64,000 nt of DNA from Pseudocercospora fijiensis CIRAD86 (lineage: Eukaryota > Ascomycota > Dothideomycetes > Mycosphaerellales > Mycosphaerellaceae), in NCBI RefSeq assembly GCF_000340215.1, contig NW_006921540.1, positions 3,301,402 to 3,365,401 on the forward strand, in the 5' to 3' direction. The position numbers and the translations under genes were made by a program. The notes under the pieces were generated by a model that saw nothing but the letters and a program-made list of their open reading frames with translations, searched no databases and was not told the DNA's origin. This document shows, one piece after another, positions 34,304-46,950 of this stretch; the first letter of the stretch is position 1, and every line of letters begins with the position of its first letter.

Positions 34304-34797
34304 GATTGCAGTGCGAGGAAAGGTTCTGAATTGATTGATGTGTTTTGGCGAAAATCGCTGAAGTCGATACTGCGGTCGCGTTGCCCTTGCGAGCAGTCTC
34401 AGAGTGCGGAAAGACTTCAGTTTGGCGATGGTGCGAGGCGTATTCACAGCGTCCAGGAATTTGTGTAGTTGTGTTTCTTTGGAGTCACTGCATAGTCTCA
34501 AGCTTCAGGCCCGCCCCTTCCAGCCCACTTCTCGATTCTGCTTAGTGTCACAATGCGTGTCTGAATTCGAAGTTGATCCTCCACTTCCTCCGTTCTTATT
34601 TACGTCTCAATCACCAAATCGATCACCATGCAACAAAAGATATCCATCCTGCTGCCGCCCGGTGACATAGCCAAATAACTGGAACCTACTCTGTTAGTGC
34701 CGCTCTGGATTCAATACGCACTGCAACCATGTCCTCGCCCCCGTCCCGCAACGCGACCTCCATCAAGCCAAGAAGAAATTAAAATCATCGTCTTACC
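34304..34797. other. Intergenic region upstream of the ARC1-like gene
   Basis: Holds the promoter and leader of the ARC1-like gene and the 3' flank of the next minus-strand gene. The ARC1 frame stays open over the first 200 bp (to 34501). No separate gene supported. Confidence 0.5.
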
Positions 34798-37053
34798 TTA
34801 CTGCTCTGGTCCGAAGAAGCCTGAACCACGTTTCTTCCCGGATGTCTTGGCTGCCTCCATGATGATTCTCATCATTGTTTCCTCAAGATTCTCCTTGGGC
34901 TTCGGAGCCTCCTTCTTGCTGTCCTCAGGCGTCGACTTGTTGGTCTTCTCCTCTGCTCCCTCGGACCGATCATTCTCGATGGCACTGGCGCATTTGGTCT
35001 TCTTAATGGCTTTCTTCTTGCCAGCCTTGGGGCTCGATCCTCTCATATGAGCCGGCTTCGAGGTGCCTCCCTGCTCCGGCTCCGAGTCATCGGCATCTCC
35101 TGCTTCGACTAAGCTGAAGCACTTGTTCTTTGCATCCACCACCTTCGTCTTCTTACGATTGTACGCGCCAAGACTACCTTCGACCTTTGCAGCCTCTTCA
35201 ACGTCACCTGCCTTGCGCTTGAGCTTGGAAGGCATTTTCATGAAATATGTCCAGTCGCCTTTGGCTTGTTCTGGAGTCGGCAGCAAAGGACCTTTCGCTT
35301 GCTGGCCGATCAATTGGAAAGACTTTCCGCCTGCTGTTGGGTATAGCAGACCGTCGGCGTCGGCGTCGTCTGCGAAACGTACGGATTTCTTAGGCTTCAG
35401 TGGTCGTTGAGGCTTCTGCTTCTGCTTCTGCTTCAGTGGCCTGGCTGATGTATTTGAGTCTGGTGTTGTCGTTCGATGCTTGGTCTCATTCTTGGCGCGG
35501 AGTGCTAAAGATGTCTGATCGGAGGTAAGCGCTGCTGCTTCAGCTTGAGCTGCGTCGACCGCGTCGAAGTTCCAGGATGGATTGCCGAGAGGTAGGTCCT
35601 GATCGATGGTGCTTGTCGAGCTAACTTCTGTGGGTGATGGAACTGAAACTGGGGTTGGTAAGCATGCAACAGGTGACCGCTTTCGACTAATGGAAGGTGC
35701 GACGGCGACCTTTGTCCGAAGTGAGGGCGGGTGCTGAGTAAAGTTAGCCTCTGCATTCACCCGAGGATGCTTCTGAGTTAGGTGATGCAGACCTGAGGAT
35801 GGGTGAGCCGCCGTTGCCAGAGAGTCTTTGCACTTCGCGGAAGGACCTTTTGTGTGATGAGCTCTCGCTCGCTCACGTGGAGGCACCCAAGGCGTCTTCT
35901 CGCTCACGAAAAGACCATCTGACGACTCCGACGAGGCTCTGGACGCATTCGACATCTCTTCCAGTGGGAGCTCTTCGGAAGTCGCAGCGCGAGGATCTTC
36001 TTCTTCCTGGTGAAGATGTGACATCTCACCTGGACTGCCTTCGAACAGATCATCATCCAAGTCGACCATTGGCGGAGTTCTTGCTCGAAAAAGTGGCAAG
36101 TCATCCTGAGCGTCATGTCCTGACTTTCGCCGCAATCCAGTGCCAAGATTTAGCTTTCGTGGTATCGGGATTTCTGCTGGCGTGGATTCCCGAGAGATTC
36201 TCTGGTAATCTTCCATTTGAAGTGCAGCTCCTCTTCCACTCTCGGCGAATCCTGGAGAAGTCTGATTCTGTCCTCTTCGCGGTGTCGGAGAAGGACTGAT
36301 TTGCTGCATTCCTCCAAGCTCAGGATCTCCTTCGGGTGTCGGTGGACGATACACAGTAATGTTGCTTCCAGTTGACCAAGAGCGGGCTCTCCTTCTCGGC
36401 TCGCCATCCTCATCCAGCAGACCAGCATCGATTTGGGAGTTGCTTACCTCGCTCTCGTCATCAACATCATCGAGTTCCGCATCGCTCACCACTCCTGCTT
36501 CTGGATTCAGAACTTGGTCCAGGGCGCCTTGCGCAAACATGCTGCTGCTGGCCTTGTTCAAACCCAGACCCGAATTCCACTCATATTTTCTGGCCTTTGC
36601 CATGTGCTCTTCATTCTCCCTGGCTTCCTTGGCCTCAGCCGCTCCGATGGACGACGATTCTCTCCCTGCAGCGGGCTTTCCAGCCGGCACCTCAGCGCTA
36701 TCATCCCAAGCGAGCGCTTTTTCGAGCAGCTCCTCATCTTGCGGCGAAAGGGGAACGTCTTTCGCTCCTTGAAATCGACGGAGGACATGGTTATATCTCT
36801 CCCATTCAGCACTGATATTGTCCCGGTCCTGCATAGCCGTTCTTACCGCTTGTTCGAGGCCATCCGGAAGTGGCAGGAATTGTTCGAGGAGCTCCATGGC
36901 TTTCGCCTCGTCATGGTCGAGCTGCTGCTGAAGCTTATCTCGCTCTACTTCAAGCTCATCCAGCTTCTCCTTGAGCGCGCGCTCAAATTCCAGCTTTCGG
37001 CTGGCGGCGCGGACAGGCTGTGATAGCGGTCCTGCCATCGAGAAGGCTGGCAT
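34798..37053 (-). CDS. Large disordered protein with N-terminal coiled coil
   Basis: A single uninterrupted exon encodes 751 aa. Residues about 15-60 form a clear coiled coil (L-E-F-E-R-A-L-K-E-K-L-D-E-L-E-V-E-R-D-K-L-Q-Q-Q). Next come W-E-R-Y-N-H-V-L-R-R-F and K-Y-E-W-N-S-G-L-G-L-N-K-A. A long Ser/Pro/Glu-rich disordered middle has many S/T-P sites, and the C-terminus is basic with K-R-K-A-G-D, K-K-K-A-I-K-K and R-G-S-G-F-F-G-P. This architecture suggests a nuclear regulatory or scaffold protein, but I do not recognise a family. Large plus-strand open frames over it (e.g. 35,799-36,299) are shadows. The start at 37053 is the first ATG; a second Met lies six codons in. Confidence 0.7.
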   Translation of the reverse strand: MPAFSMAGPLSQPVRAASRKLEFERALKEKLDELEVERDKLQQQLDHDEAKAMELLEQFLPLPDGLEQAVRTAMQDRDNISAEWERYNHVLRRFQGAKDVPLSPQDEELLEKALAWDDSAEVPAGKPAAGRESSSIGAAEAKEARENEEHMAKARKYEWNSGLGLNKASSSMFAQGALDQVLNPEAGVVSDAELDDVDDESEVSNSQIDAGLLDEDGEPRRRARSWSTGSNITVYRPPTPEGDPELGGMQQISPSPTPRRGQNQTSPGFAESGRGAALQMEDYQRISRESTPAEIPIPRKLNLGTGLRRKSGHDAQDDLPLFRARTPPMVDLDDDLFEGSPGEMSHLHQEEEDPRAATSEELPLEEMSNASRASSESSDGLFVSEKTPWVPPRERARAHHTKGPSAKCKDSLATAAHPSSGLHHLTQKHPRVNAEANFTQHPPSLRTKVAVAPSISRKRSPVACLPTPVSVPSPTEVSSTSTIDQDLPLGNPSWNFDAVDAAQAEAAALTSDQTSLALRAKNETKHRTTTPDSNTSARPLKQKQKQKPQRPLKPKKSVRFADDADADGLLYPTAGGKSFQLIGQQAKGPLLPTPEQAKGDWTYFMKMPSKLKRKAGDVEEAAKVEGSLGAYNRKKTKVVDAKNKCFSLVEAGDADDSEPEQGGTSKPAHMRGSSPKAGKKKAIKKTKCASAIENDRSEGAEEKTNKSTPEDSKKEAPKPKENLEETMMRIIMEAAKTSGKKRGSGFFGPEQ

Positions 37054-38850
37054 GGTGTCGGTTGGTATTCTGTAAGTGGAGTGGTGTGTTGTCGGTGGTT
37101 GTGTTCTTGCTTGAGGTTGATGTCGACGGCTGAGTTGATGACTGGACGTTGCGACTTATATGTGAAGTCGCGAGGCTCGGAGCGGTCGTCGCGTGCGGTT
37201 CACTTATCGGCGATAACTTTGCCGGAAGCGACACAAGCTCAGATTGCTGATCTGATGTGGAGTGTCGAAGATGTTCGAGCAAGGACGAGCCGAAGTTGTG
37301 ACACTTCTAGTAGTTGTTGTGGCTGCGAGAAGTTTGCACTGTTGAGGAAAGAATTGGAAGCCTAGAAGCAGTCTCTGCGTCTCGAAAGAGCTATGAAAGC
37401 CGTGCGTTTCAGGTGAGGTTGAAACGACCGTGCATGTGACGCTAAACTGGAGCCGCGAGGCAGCTCAGGCTTCAAGCACGAGCCCAAGGCACCTGATGGG
37501 ACTAATTTTGACCTGGAAAGTAGCGGCACAGCTTCCTCAACTTCCTCATACTCGCCGCGGAACCAGGAGCGCATCTGACGACACCGAGCACTATCACTGA
37601 TTCGGAGTCAGCATCGGAGATCTTGCTACTCAGGTGAACCCACAACTGAAGTGAGGTCTTGCAATCTCACTGTCATTACAAGGCTCGTGTGTCGACAACC
37701 ACACAAGGTATGTTGACTCCATTCCTGGTTTTTTCTTCAGCAATGATGACAACCATTGCACTTCCTACGCGATACATGGCCGTGCCCGTTGCAAGCTTTC
37801 CCAAATCGAAGGAGTCGCACACCGATAAATGTTACCACGGGACTCTCATGCGCGGGCGCGCCATCATATAGGGATGCTTGAAGGGCGGTCTGCGCAAGAG
37901 GAGAGAAGCCAGATTCATCGATCGTCTGGACTCTGCATATGTCAGGCATCCGTGCACAATGGTGTTGACTGAGCTGCTCATGTCGCATATACTGAATTTT
38001 GGAGATGATGATATGCTGGAGATGGCTGACATGTTGGGCAGTAATCAAGCCAAGTGGCGCTGCGCTACAAATATGCACTTTAATCGAAAATGAGCCTTGC
38101 TATCGATGTGGGTGTTGCAAGACCTCACACCTGCCACCATCTACCTCGGACTCTATAAAATTGAGCATGGTGAGCTTCCGGGTCCCAAAGGCTTCTTGTG
38201 TTGGGCTCCATGATAGTCCTGGTTTGACGCCTCGCTGGGACTCTGCTATCTATTCGCACAGTCCGGAAAGGGTTTGGGTTCGAGCTGACTTGCTGTTCTC
38301 GATGAGCTGAGGCAAGGTATTTAAAGTCTACAGGACATCTTTACTCCTAGACATCTCCTCCTCTTCAATCCCACCAACAATATTCCCCTTATAGATAGCC
38401 TAATAAGGTCTGTCCCAAACTTGTTCTGAACTTGTTGTCTCCGTACCGTCTTGTCCTCGTGCCATGAACCAGACCATAGGCCAGGGTCCTGGCCGAGTGT
38501 GGCCCCAATACGCGGTTGGGACTGGTGTTTCGAAAGCAGAGGCTTGTGTTAGGTGGATCTTCGTATAGGAATCGATTTGAAAGTCGACAGGAGGGTCTGC
38601 ATTTTGCCGGAGCGAAGAACGTTAGATGCCGTTGGCGCGGCGGCTGCTTGTGCCTGCCAAGCATGTTGATCAGGATGTGAGATGCCCCGCTTTCGATAGA
38701 GTTTAGTGCGGGGCTCAGGCCGATCTAATCCTTGACCGGATCTCAACCACGCATACAACCTTCACTTCTCCAAGCATAGCGATGGGTGGCCATATGGATT
38801 TTCAAACTTACACAGCGGTACGCCGTGTGGATGGCAGCGGACTATGTATA
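37054..38850. other. Gene-poor transition to the right repeat block
   Basis: 1.8 kb with normal dinucleotide use and no convincing gene. Frames of 60-115 codons overlap on both strands (e.g. 37,659-37,871, 37,878-38,093, 38,389-38,664) without motifs. RIP-type composition starts sharply at about 38,850. The region includes the promoter of the preceding minus-strand gene. Confidence 0.5.
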
Positions 38851-39009
38851 GGCGTAGGTATAACGTAGATTACTAATTGTATGAGATTTTGCATATAGAA
38901 GGTAAAGAACAGCATATCCGTTCCTATTAGAAGTCCTATATAGTTAAACTAGGGTAAATAAAGTATCCGTAGACCCGCGGTACAGGTTAGGATAGCCGAG
39001 CGAAGCCGA

Positions 39010-39042
39010 GGCGAGCGGCGGATAACAAGTCAAACCTGCCTT
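39010..39042 (+). repeat. Left arm of a 9.8-kb spaced inverted repeat
   Basis: The sequence beginning GGCGAGCGGCGGATAACA and continuing to ACCTGCCTT is repeated in reverse complement at 48,749-48,780 with about two differences. The arm is followed immediately by the 49-bp tandem duplication. Confidence 0.75.
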
Positions 39043-39139
39043 TATAAAACTCGTTAGTATCTACAGCGCAACTTAGGCTAAATAGGCTTATTATAAAACT
39101 CGTTAGTATCTATAGCGTAACTTAGGCTAAATAGGCTTG
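39042..39139. repeat. 49-bp tandem duplication
   Basis: Two head-to-tail copies (39,042-39,090 and 39,091-39,139) starting TTATAAAACTCGTTAGTATC. They differ at CTACAGCGCAAC versus CTATAGCGTAAC, i.e. two C-to-T changes, both in CpA context, plus the last base. Confidence 0.85.
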
Positions 39140-39177
39140 TTAAGAGGCATTAAACCACCTATATAGGCGCTATAAGC

Positions 39178-39217
39178 GACCGCGACTATAAGCGGCAAGC
39201 CGCTTATAATCGCGGTC
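39178..39217. repeat. 40-bp near-perfect palindrome
   Basis: GACCGCGACTATAAGCGGC is followed at once by its reverse complement, with one mismatch (CTA/TTA) and no real loop. It could extrude a hairpin. It lies downstream of the degraded Helitron helicase in the element's orientation, where Helitrons carry a 3' hairpin, but at 19-bp arms it is longer than usual. Confidence 0.8.
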
Positions 39218-39899
39218 TCTGCTTATAGCTTTATAGCGGATAGTATAACTAAAAAGGAATCGAATAAAAATTAAAGTAAGAGAACTAGTTATTAATCGCT
39301 ATATATATCTCAACCGGCCTATTATTAGTATCTTGTATTACCTCCTACTTATCTATTAGCTACTAGTCGTCTAGTGTCTCCTACTTATCTAAAAGCTCCT
39401 ACTTATCTAGTATCTTATTATCCTAGAAATCCGCCTATCGTATAAGGATGCGGATCTAGCCTCGCTAATTGATAGTAACTCGAGGGATCGCTTAGATAGC
39501 CTATTAAAGTCGCTTAGGATCGACATACTAGTCCTTACGAGCGTTATAGAATCTTAGTACGAATTTACTAAACCTAATAGTCTTACTAGGCTAAATAGCA
39601 TTAAGAAGGTTAGTATCGTTATACTAGTCGTATAGGAGAGAGCTTAGTATCGGAGAGCTAGAGGCGTTACCTTGCTTAGAATATAGAAGGTTAATTGTTT
39701 AGCGAGTCTATGCCGCTTTCTTCCGATTAGCATTAATACGAGTAAAGAAATCGGTCCTATTACTAGGAGTAGATGCCGGAGGATATGCTAGAAACGGGTA
39801 TTGCGAAGGGCTAGAGGTTAACTACGTTAGTTGTAATTGCGAGAGCCCTATATCAACCTAAAGGGGTAGTAGAGTATATTGCGGGTATAAGGCCTCGAA

Positions 39900-42800
39900 C
39901 TAGTCGATGCATCCTTATACTAGGTTAGCATTAACAGTACCCTTAGCTAGTAGATGCCGGAAGTTATAAGCCTCTAGGGGGGTACTAGTATAGCGCTAAG
40001 CAAGGGCAGTAATCTTATACGGCAACCGAGGGTTAGCACGTAGAACACCCTATAGCTACTCTATACGAGCAATAGCCTACAGATCCTTTAAGTACTACAA
40101 GGCCTCTACCTTCCTATAAGCCTTATCCTAGCCTGCCTGCCTAGCTCGCTAGGCATCGAGCCTCTCTCGCTACTACTTAGTATAGAGGGCAAGATCGCCT
40201 TTACGAGCAATAGCGGCATCTAGACGAGGAGGTATAGAGGACAATACTACACCTTTAGGTAACAAGCGCTATATTCGACGTCGAACTATATTAGCGTACC
40301 GAGAAACGACGGTTCTAGGAACTTTGCCGGATTTAAAGCGGTTATAAAAATTGAACGGCGCTTTAAATATAATATCGCTTAGACTACGTACTCGTAAGAC
40401 ACCGACATAAGTCAATCCTAGGGTAAAGTCCTTCCTAGAGATATCGAGAATAGCCTTATCGAGAGTTATGCCTTAAGACTTGTAGATCGTAATAGTATAG
40501 GCAATAGTTAAAGGAAACTGTATTCGTAAGCAACGAGCATCCTATCGTTAGTTGTAAAGCTATTTACGCCGAATAGGAATAACTAGTACGATACGGCGTA
40601 GTATACTAAGAGAGCCGTCCTTATTAAAAAGCTTATTAAACGTCTTACTAGTATACTTGTCGAGCTAAACAAGAAGAACTATAGGGAGCTTGTCGAGAGG
40701 GTCGTTATTAGGACCTATAGGTGCCTAAACGACGTCCCGAATCGTACTAAGGCTCCTATTAACAATGCCGCCTTCGGTCTAAAGGTTCTACGTAACTATT
40801 ACACATACACTAAGGCAGACGGGCAGCCGAACGTAGAGGTTACTACTATTCTCGTAACTGGCTCTAGCTATATTATAGCTACTAGTGTAATTAGCATTAG
40901 ACAACTTAATAGGGGTGCGGTTGTCTCGCATTATATCTTAGTTATAAGCATTGACCTGCTTCTTTATCGGGTATAGGCGGATCGCATACTTAAATGAATC
41001 CTACTCGGCCTAAGGAAGCGCAGTCTTTACTCGACTACAAAGAGTCTCCTAGTGATCGATTGTAACTCTACCTAGTGCGTTACGTAGACCTTCCAACGCG
41101 TAACGGAAGGCAAGAGATACAAGATCACCTCCTTACTGCCGATAGATTACGCTTAATTAGATAGTCTAGTTAAAAAGCTAATAGGCATTGTAGCTAGCAA
41201 TGTCCTCTAGTGTATGTAACTTAGAGAGCTTCGAGAAAAGAGGCTTTCCTCTAATAGGGAGAAGTTAATTGAAATTACTAGCAATTGTAATACATCTACC
41301 CCCGAAGGGTAGTATAGCATTAGGGCCCTAACTCTAAGGCGCCTAAAGAGAGACTTAACGGAGGCGTTGTTTAATCTAGTAAAGAATAGTTAAGTTAAGC
41401 ATTGACTTCTTATCGATAATAATATACTTAATCTATTCTATTCGATCCTAGAAGTCGGTAAGAGCTTAACTATCGAGAGGGATATATTCTTTCATCTTAA
41501 GCGGCAATTTAAAGAACGTATACAAAGTGCTTCCCTTTATACTATTCGCTGCTGTACCTATAGGGGCAAGACGAACGATAGGGTTAGCTATCTAAAGATC
41601 GGGGAAACTAGTATTAGAAGTGTTGAATTTATTAGCTAATGCTTTAAGCTTTAACGAGACGGTTTCGATTACATAGGACTTGCCGACGCTAGCCTTGCCG
41701 TCGACATTAAGGAGGAATGTAGGAGTATCTATATTTGCAATCTAGGAGTGCTAATAATCGACGAGCGTATTGTACTATAATGTCTAAGCATCGGATAGCC
41801 CACTAATACGCTAATTGAGGTCTATAGGTATACCGACTCGCTAGCCGCCGCGTATAGTGCTCCCTCGCTTGTCCTTCTACTAATTCTTAATATTATTAGT
41901 AGAGAGGCCGTACTTGTTAACGTGAGCCGTCTAATCGTACTCAATGTCGACTTAGCGGTTGCCTAGGTTATTAAGGTCTTCGAGCATCTTAGTAGGGTTA
42001 CGACCTAGAAGTGTACGAGCAAGCAACTTAGCTTCTAGTCGCTCTACTTCTAGATCGAATACCTCGTCCTCGAAAGGGTCTTCGGTCGGCTTTAGAAGGT
42101 TAACGCCTATATAATTATAAGGGTAGTTATAAAAGAGCTCACACTAGGTGTATACGCTGCGCTATATATCGTATAACGTTTAGGCGTCCTCTACAAACAC
42201 ATAAGGCAGCCTAGGGTATGTAGTGTCAAATAGATAATAAAGCAGTACCTTAGTACGATACCAATCTTTATAGGTACTATTAGGGCTATCTTTAATAGCA
42301 CTGTACTTCGGATACCAATTGACGACTCGTAACTTAGCTCGTGTCCGCTTCTTATAGGTAGAAAAATCCTACTCGGTTAAGAATTGAAACAGCGTTAAAT
42401 CCGGATAGGCGAGAAGATCTAAACGGTTGAATTTCTCCTTAGGGATAGCGTACCGATTTATATACTTAAGCAGCGGCGACTAGCCCTAAGTAACTATCTA
42501 GCTAGTAGTAGGATTATACCGCTTAACCTTAGACTAATGCTCTAGCTTACGGCAGTTAAAGTTCTGCATCGTACGAGATACTTAAGCTAGAGGCAAGTTA
42601 AGTAGGAGATGCATCTCTTCCTATACAGAGATATTACGCTCGCTAATCAACTTATTAAGCATCTTAGCGATAAACGACACTATAGGACGATTAGCATTAA
42701 TCCTCGGGAGGACCTTCTTCCCTAGATCAAGTAGGGAATCGCTACGCTTCTCTTGCTTTATATAGTACTTGCCGAGGTAGTTAACAACAGCACCTTTGTT

Positions 42801-45800
42801 AGTATAGACAGTAATGTCATTATTCGCTATCTATGCTAGCTGAATAGCGCGGTTGTAGTTAGTTATACGAGTATTATTTCGAGGACTATTATACATCTAG
42901 TAGCGTGGATTTAGGGTATGCGTAACGATAGCGTTGTCCGGATAGTTAGCACGAGGGTAATAGAAGCGGCACTAGACATTGCCCGTATCCTTGTTCTTAC
43001 GCTAATAGTATTTATAACTACACTTGTGCCGCTAGACACGATTGATATTTATTATTAAATGCTATTGCGAGTTCCGTACCTCGGCAGACCCTATCTGCAA
43101 TACTAGCGGTTCTCCTAGATCCGGAGCAGTACGTCGAGGGATAGGATTGATAGTAGTTACGTACTTAGCCTAAAATTAGGCGAGATCGTTACGTAGGTCC
43201 TCGCGATTAGTCTCTAGTAGCGGTAGAACGATCTTGCCATTACGATAGTGTTCCTTTAGCTAGACAATACTATAATTATGCGAGCTGCTACGAGCCTAGA
43301 ACTCGAAACGATTCTAGTAGTCCGTAACGCTAAACTTCTTCGTAATTATCTGTATAATAAATGCATACCGACGGTAGAAGTAGTAGGCAGCAATAGTAGG
43401 ATACTCGCGAACATTATCCCTACTAGCCTTTACTCGTATATACTCGTTCCTACTAGAAGGAGGATCTAGTATATATCGCTAGAGACTCCGCTAATAATTG
43501 TCGGCGGCACTATATATAAGGAACAGACGTAGACATCCGATAGCCTTAACGTAAGTCTCTAGCTCATTTGTCTTACTAACCTAATACGTACGGGTTCCTC
43601 GAAGGCTGCTACTATAGCGTACGACATTAGCAAGAAGACGGCGTAACTCTTTATCGTTAGTAGTAAGAGCGGCCTTAAGGTCCTCTACTATAATCTCGTT
43701 ATACTCCGGGTGCTACTATATTACATAGTCGGCCTTCTTCCGAGACTGCTTTCTTATTAGAGTATTTAACCTAATATGTCGGAACCGGGGATAAGAAGCG
43801 AAACGATAGCGGCGTAGACCTGTTCTATTATCCTACTTGATTATATACTTAAGATAGTCCTCGTAGGCTATACCGCGCTATCGAGCCTCTACGTAGTTAG
43901 CCTAACCCTATAGATATAGGGTAGGGAACGCTCGTAATATAAGGCGCTCGGTCTAATTAAATTTATTAAGCGGTACTTGATCGAATAGCGGAAGCGTAAG
44001 CCAAGTTTGGACATTAGGCTCGTTATTAGCACTAGCGTCCATCTACGAAAGGTCCTATCGGCGACGACGCTAATTCGCGGCACGGTTATAAAGCTAGGCA
44101 TTACGCTAGCGGCGCTCATTATCCTATTAATTTAGGAGTTCCTAGATTTGTTCTCGCTAGCCCTATAGGATATGTACTTAAGGCAGCGCGGACTCCTCGG
44201 GATAGTCGGCGAAATTCTCCTCTTCTTTATCTTCCTAAGTACCGGATTTACTAGTCTAAGAGCCTGCTAATACTAGCGGCGGCGGCGGCGGGAGCTCTCC
44301 CTCCTTATACTCCTCGATATATATGCGATTAAGGATAGATTCACTATCTTGACTATCCGGGAGCTGTAACAAGCGCTCTTAGTCGATAGTTATATCTGCG
44401 TAGTCCGGAGAATTCGCAATTAGATACTTAAGCCACACTTTAACCGCCTAGCGTCGAACCGAGAAGTTACGTACGAATATGCGCTTAGTTACCTCATCGC
44501 CCTAGGCCGGCCGTAAGAGAACTGTCTCGACATTCTTAGGTACTAAAGGCAATTCCTTCTATACCTTGCCTATATCTCGAAGGAAATTAACGACATTGTT
44601 CTTATATCGCTACTAAGCTCCTTTAATAAGTCGCATTTCGACGTAGATATAGACGCGAGCAATAAGGATTTCCTCTAGCATTGTTAATTCGGGGAGGGTA
44701 TTACTAGTCTCGGGGTTAGTAGGCTACGGTCTAGGATCTATGCAATTACCGCGGGACATAAGATCGGGCGACATATACGGCTTGTTATAATCGCGAGTCT
44801 AACGGCAACGTCGACAAATGCCGAATATAGGTAACTCCGGATTTATATCGAGATCTATATTGAACTAGCGCTCCTTATAACCTCTGCCTTAGTAGCTATT
44901 GCCTTTATTATATAGATTCTCATTCTAATAATACTCAATCTTCTTATTGTCGAGCTGTTTAAAGAACTCTTAGACTAGTTCAAAATCGGCATTAGAAAGA
45001 GCTAGCTAGGCATTAAGGTAGGCAGTAGTCGGGTCTTGCCTATCGTCGTTATTTGTAGCAAAGTCGGGCTCCGTATCCTTAAGGAAGTAACGCTCGCGAT
45101 CGTATGCTGCTCGCGTCTGCTATACACGCTAGTGCCGACCTTTATAACCTAGACGTATAGTGCGACGCTCTTACTATTAAGCGTTATACTCTTCCTACTA
45201 AGCTTTTATTAAGGAATAGTAGCCTTAATAGCATGTCTTAAGCTCCTCTTCTAGTTGCTCGGCGTTGCTATTAGTAAGAAAATCAAACCGCTAGCTCTTA
45301 TACTTGTTAGCGATGCACTACTTGTATATAGCAAGGTCGTCTAGGTCGTATCTATTAGCGCAATATTGATAGGTACTGCACTTACGCGAGGGCAGACTAA
45401 GAGGTATATATAAGCGACTAATATAGCGAGGGACTTCGCAGATATTATAAAAGAAGAAGGTCCTATCGTTAGGCTTCTTACTATTATTAGGATTATTAAA
45501 TCTAGTAATGCTAATACTAGGTAAGGCGTTACTGCTTAGGGCGTCGCTATTATTAGGAAAGTCACCTTAAGTAAAGTCTTTCTGCGTACGCTCTATAGCT
45601 CTAGTAAGGAGAGTGTTAATGCTAGGTGTCTGTAATACCTATTAACTAGCGCGGCGAAGAGGTCGGTACGATCGAGAGATCTCTGCCTAGGTTGTACGTA
45701 CCTAAGCCGTCGTAGGATCGTCGCTACTATACCGACTACGAGGACGACGACCGGCAGCACCTAAGCTAGATAATCGTAGAGGCTGCGATAAGGAGCTCTA

Positions 45801-46950
45801 TAATAGTCGAGGAGGCGGTAGTATAGAAGATTAGTATAGCGCGGGCTAAGGCTTCTTTATAGGGTCTCCGGTACGAGCTCTAGACTAAGTTGTTAGCTAC
45901 GGAGGTGTTAGCTACGGAGGTGTTAGCTATAGTAAAGAACTCGGTATAGGAGACGATCCTATAACGATAGGTATATTCTACGCCTAAGGCGTTAAGGAAG
46001 GGCGACTACTACTACTGCGGCTACCTCCTCGCTTTAACGGTGTCTATTATAACTCTACGACATCATCTATAACGCGCTTGCGCTTCTTCTTCGCGGCATT
46101 AGTAGTACGACAGCTGTTACACTAGCGTAGGAGACGCTTGCCCTTCTAGAAGTAGCGAACCTTCTTACGCTTACTACATCGACTATTGTAGCGCTGCTAA
46201 TCGATACCCTTAATACCGTCGCTATTATACTTACTATCGGACTCTTCCCCTATACGATCTGCTAGCGTATTCTTCTTTAGTAGTCTGCTAGGTGGATCGC
46301 CGCTAGGTGCGCCGGCAGCTGCTTGTCTATACTAGTAACTAAATTGCTAACTAACCTGCGCTATATAGGAATAGGTAGGTGTATTCTGCTAGATAATAGT
46401 ATGAATCTCGGCTATAAGGTTAATGTAGCGACGGCTTTCGGCAGCATATAGGATAGGCTTAATAGCCTTCGTAGTATAGTATTTAAAATGTATAAGTAGT
46501 ATATATTCGGTCGTCTTATATACCTCCGTTGCTTCATCTGTTATAGCATCGTCTATCTGCTACTAGAGGTCGCGTATAGGAGGGATAATCTCCTTATTAA
46601 ATAGGCGCTCGAGTTAGCGGCTAGTCGTACGGCATAGATATACTTTGTAGACGTGTACTTAATCTCGGAAGGCGTAGGGCTTGTATATATCGGCGCTGCG
46701 CATTTAGGCGTCCGACAACGTATAGGACATCTCGTACGGTACCGCTATCTTTAAAAGAAGGAGGGTATACGAAGCGGAAAGAAGGTAGACGAAGCGGAAG
46801 TCGCGTAGATAGAAGTCGCGTAAGTAGAAGTCGCGGAGGTAGAAGTTGCGAAGGTAGAAGTTAAGGGAAGCAGCTAGCTCTTCCTTACTACACCTAAAAA
46901 GGAATAGAAGGCGGCTTCTAGTATATAGTAGCAAACGAGCAGCGAGTACG
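39900..46950 (-). mobile_element. RIP-degraded Helitron (Rep/helicase)
   Basis: On the minus strand, reading through stops, an autonomous Helitron protein can be followed. At about 44,600-44,850 lies a zinc-cysteine region (I-F-G-I-C-R-R-C-R-D-Y) with E-E-I-L-I-A-R-V-Y-I-Y-V. At 43,250-44,100 lies the Helitron-like N domain (R-A-F-P-T-L-Y-P, Y-S-S-S-L-R-G-T-R-T-Y, F-S-V-T-D-Y). R-F-Y-Y-P-R-A-N-Y-P lies near 42,960. The helicase has a Walker A G-K-A-S-V-G-K-S at about 41,680, and its C-terminal motif I-T-I-Y-K-S-stop-G-I-T-L-D-K-A lies near 40,460. The HUH Rep metal site should read H-x-H but is H-N-Y at about 43,275 (CAT to TAT, a CpA mutation). Exact ends are not defined. Confidence 0.85.
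46795..46862 (-). repeat. 15-bp tandem repeat, about 4.5 units
   Basis: Units of AGAAGTCGCGTAGGT type follow one another. On the minus strand they encode a pentapeptide repeat (F-Y-L-R-D) inside a 76-codon open frame, which I consider an accident of the repeat. Confidence 0.7.

Noticed and set aside
35799..37023. Several long plus-strand frames opposite the disordered gene
   Set aside because: Antisense shadows of a Ser/Glu-rich coding region.
46704..46934. 76-codon frame with a pentapeptide repeat
   Set aside because: Produced by a 15-bp tandem repeat in RIPped DNA; no start context or homologue.
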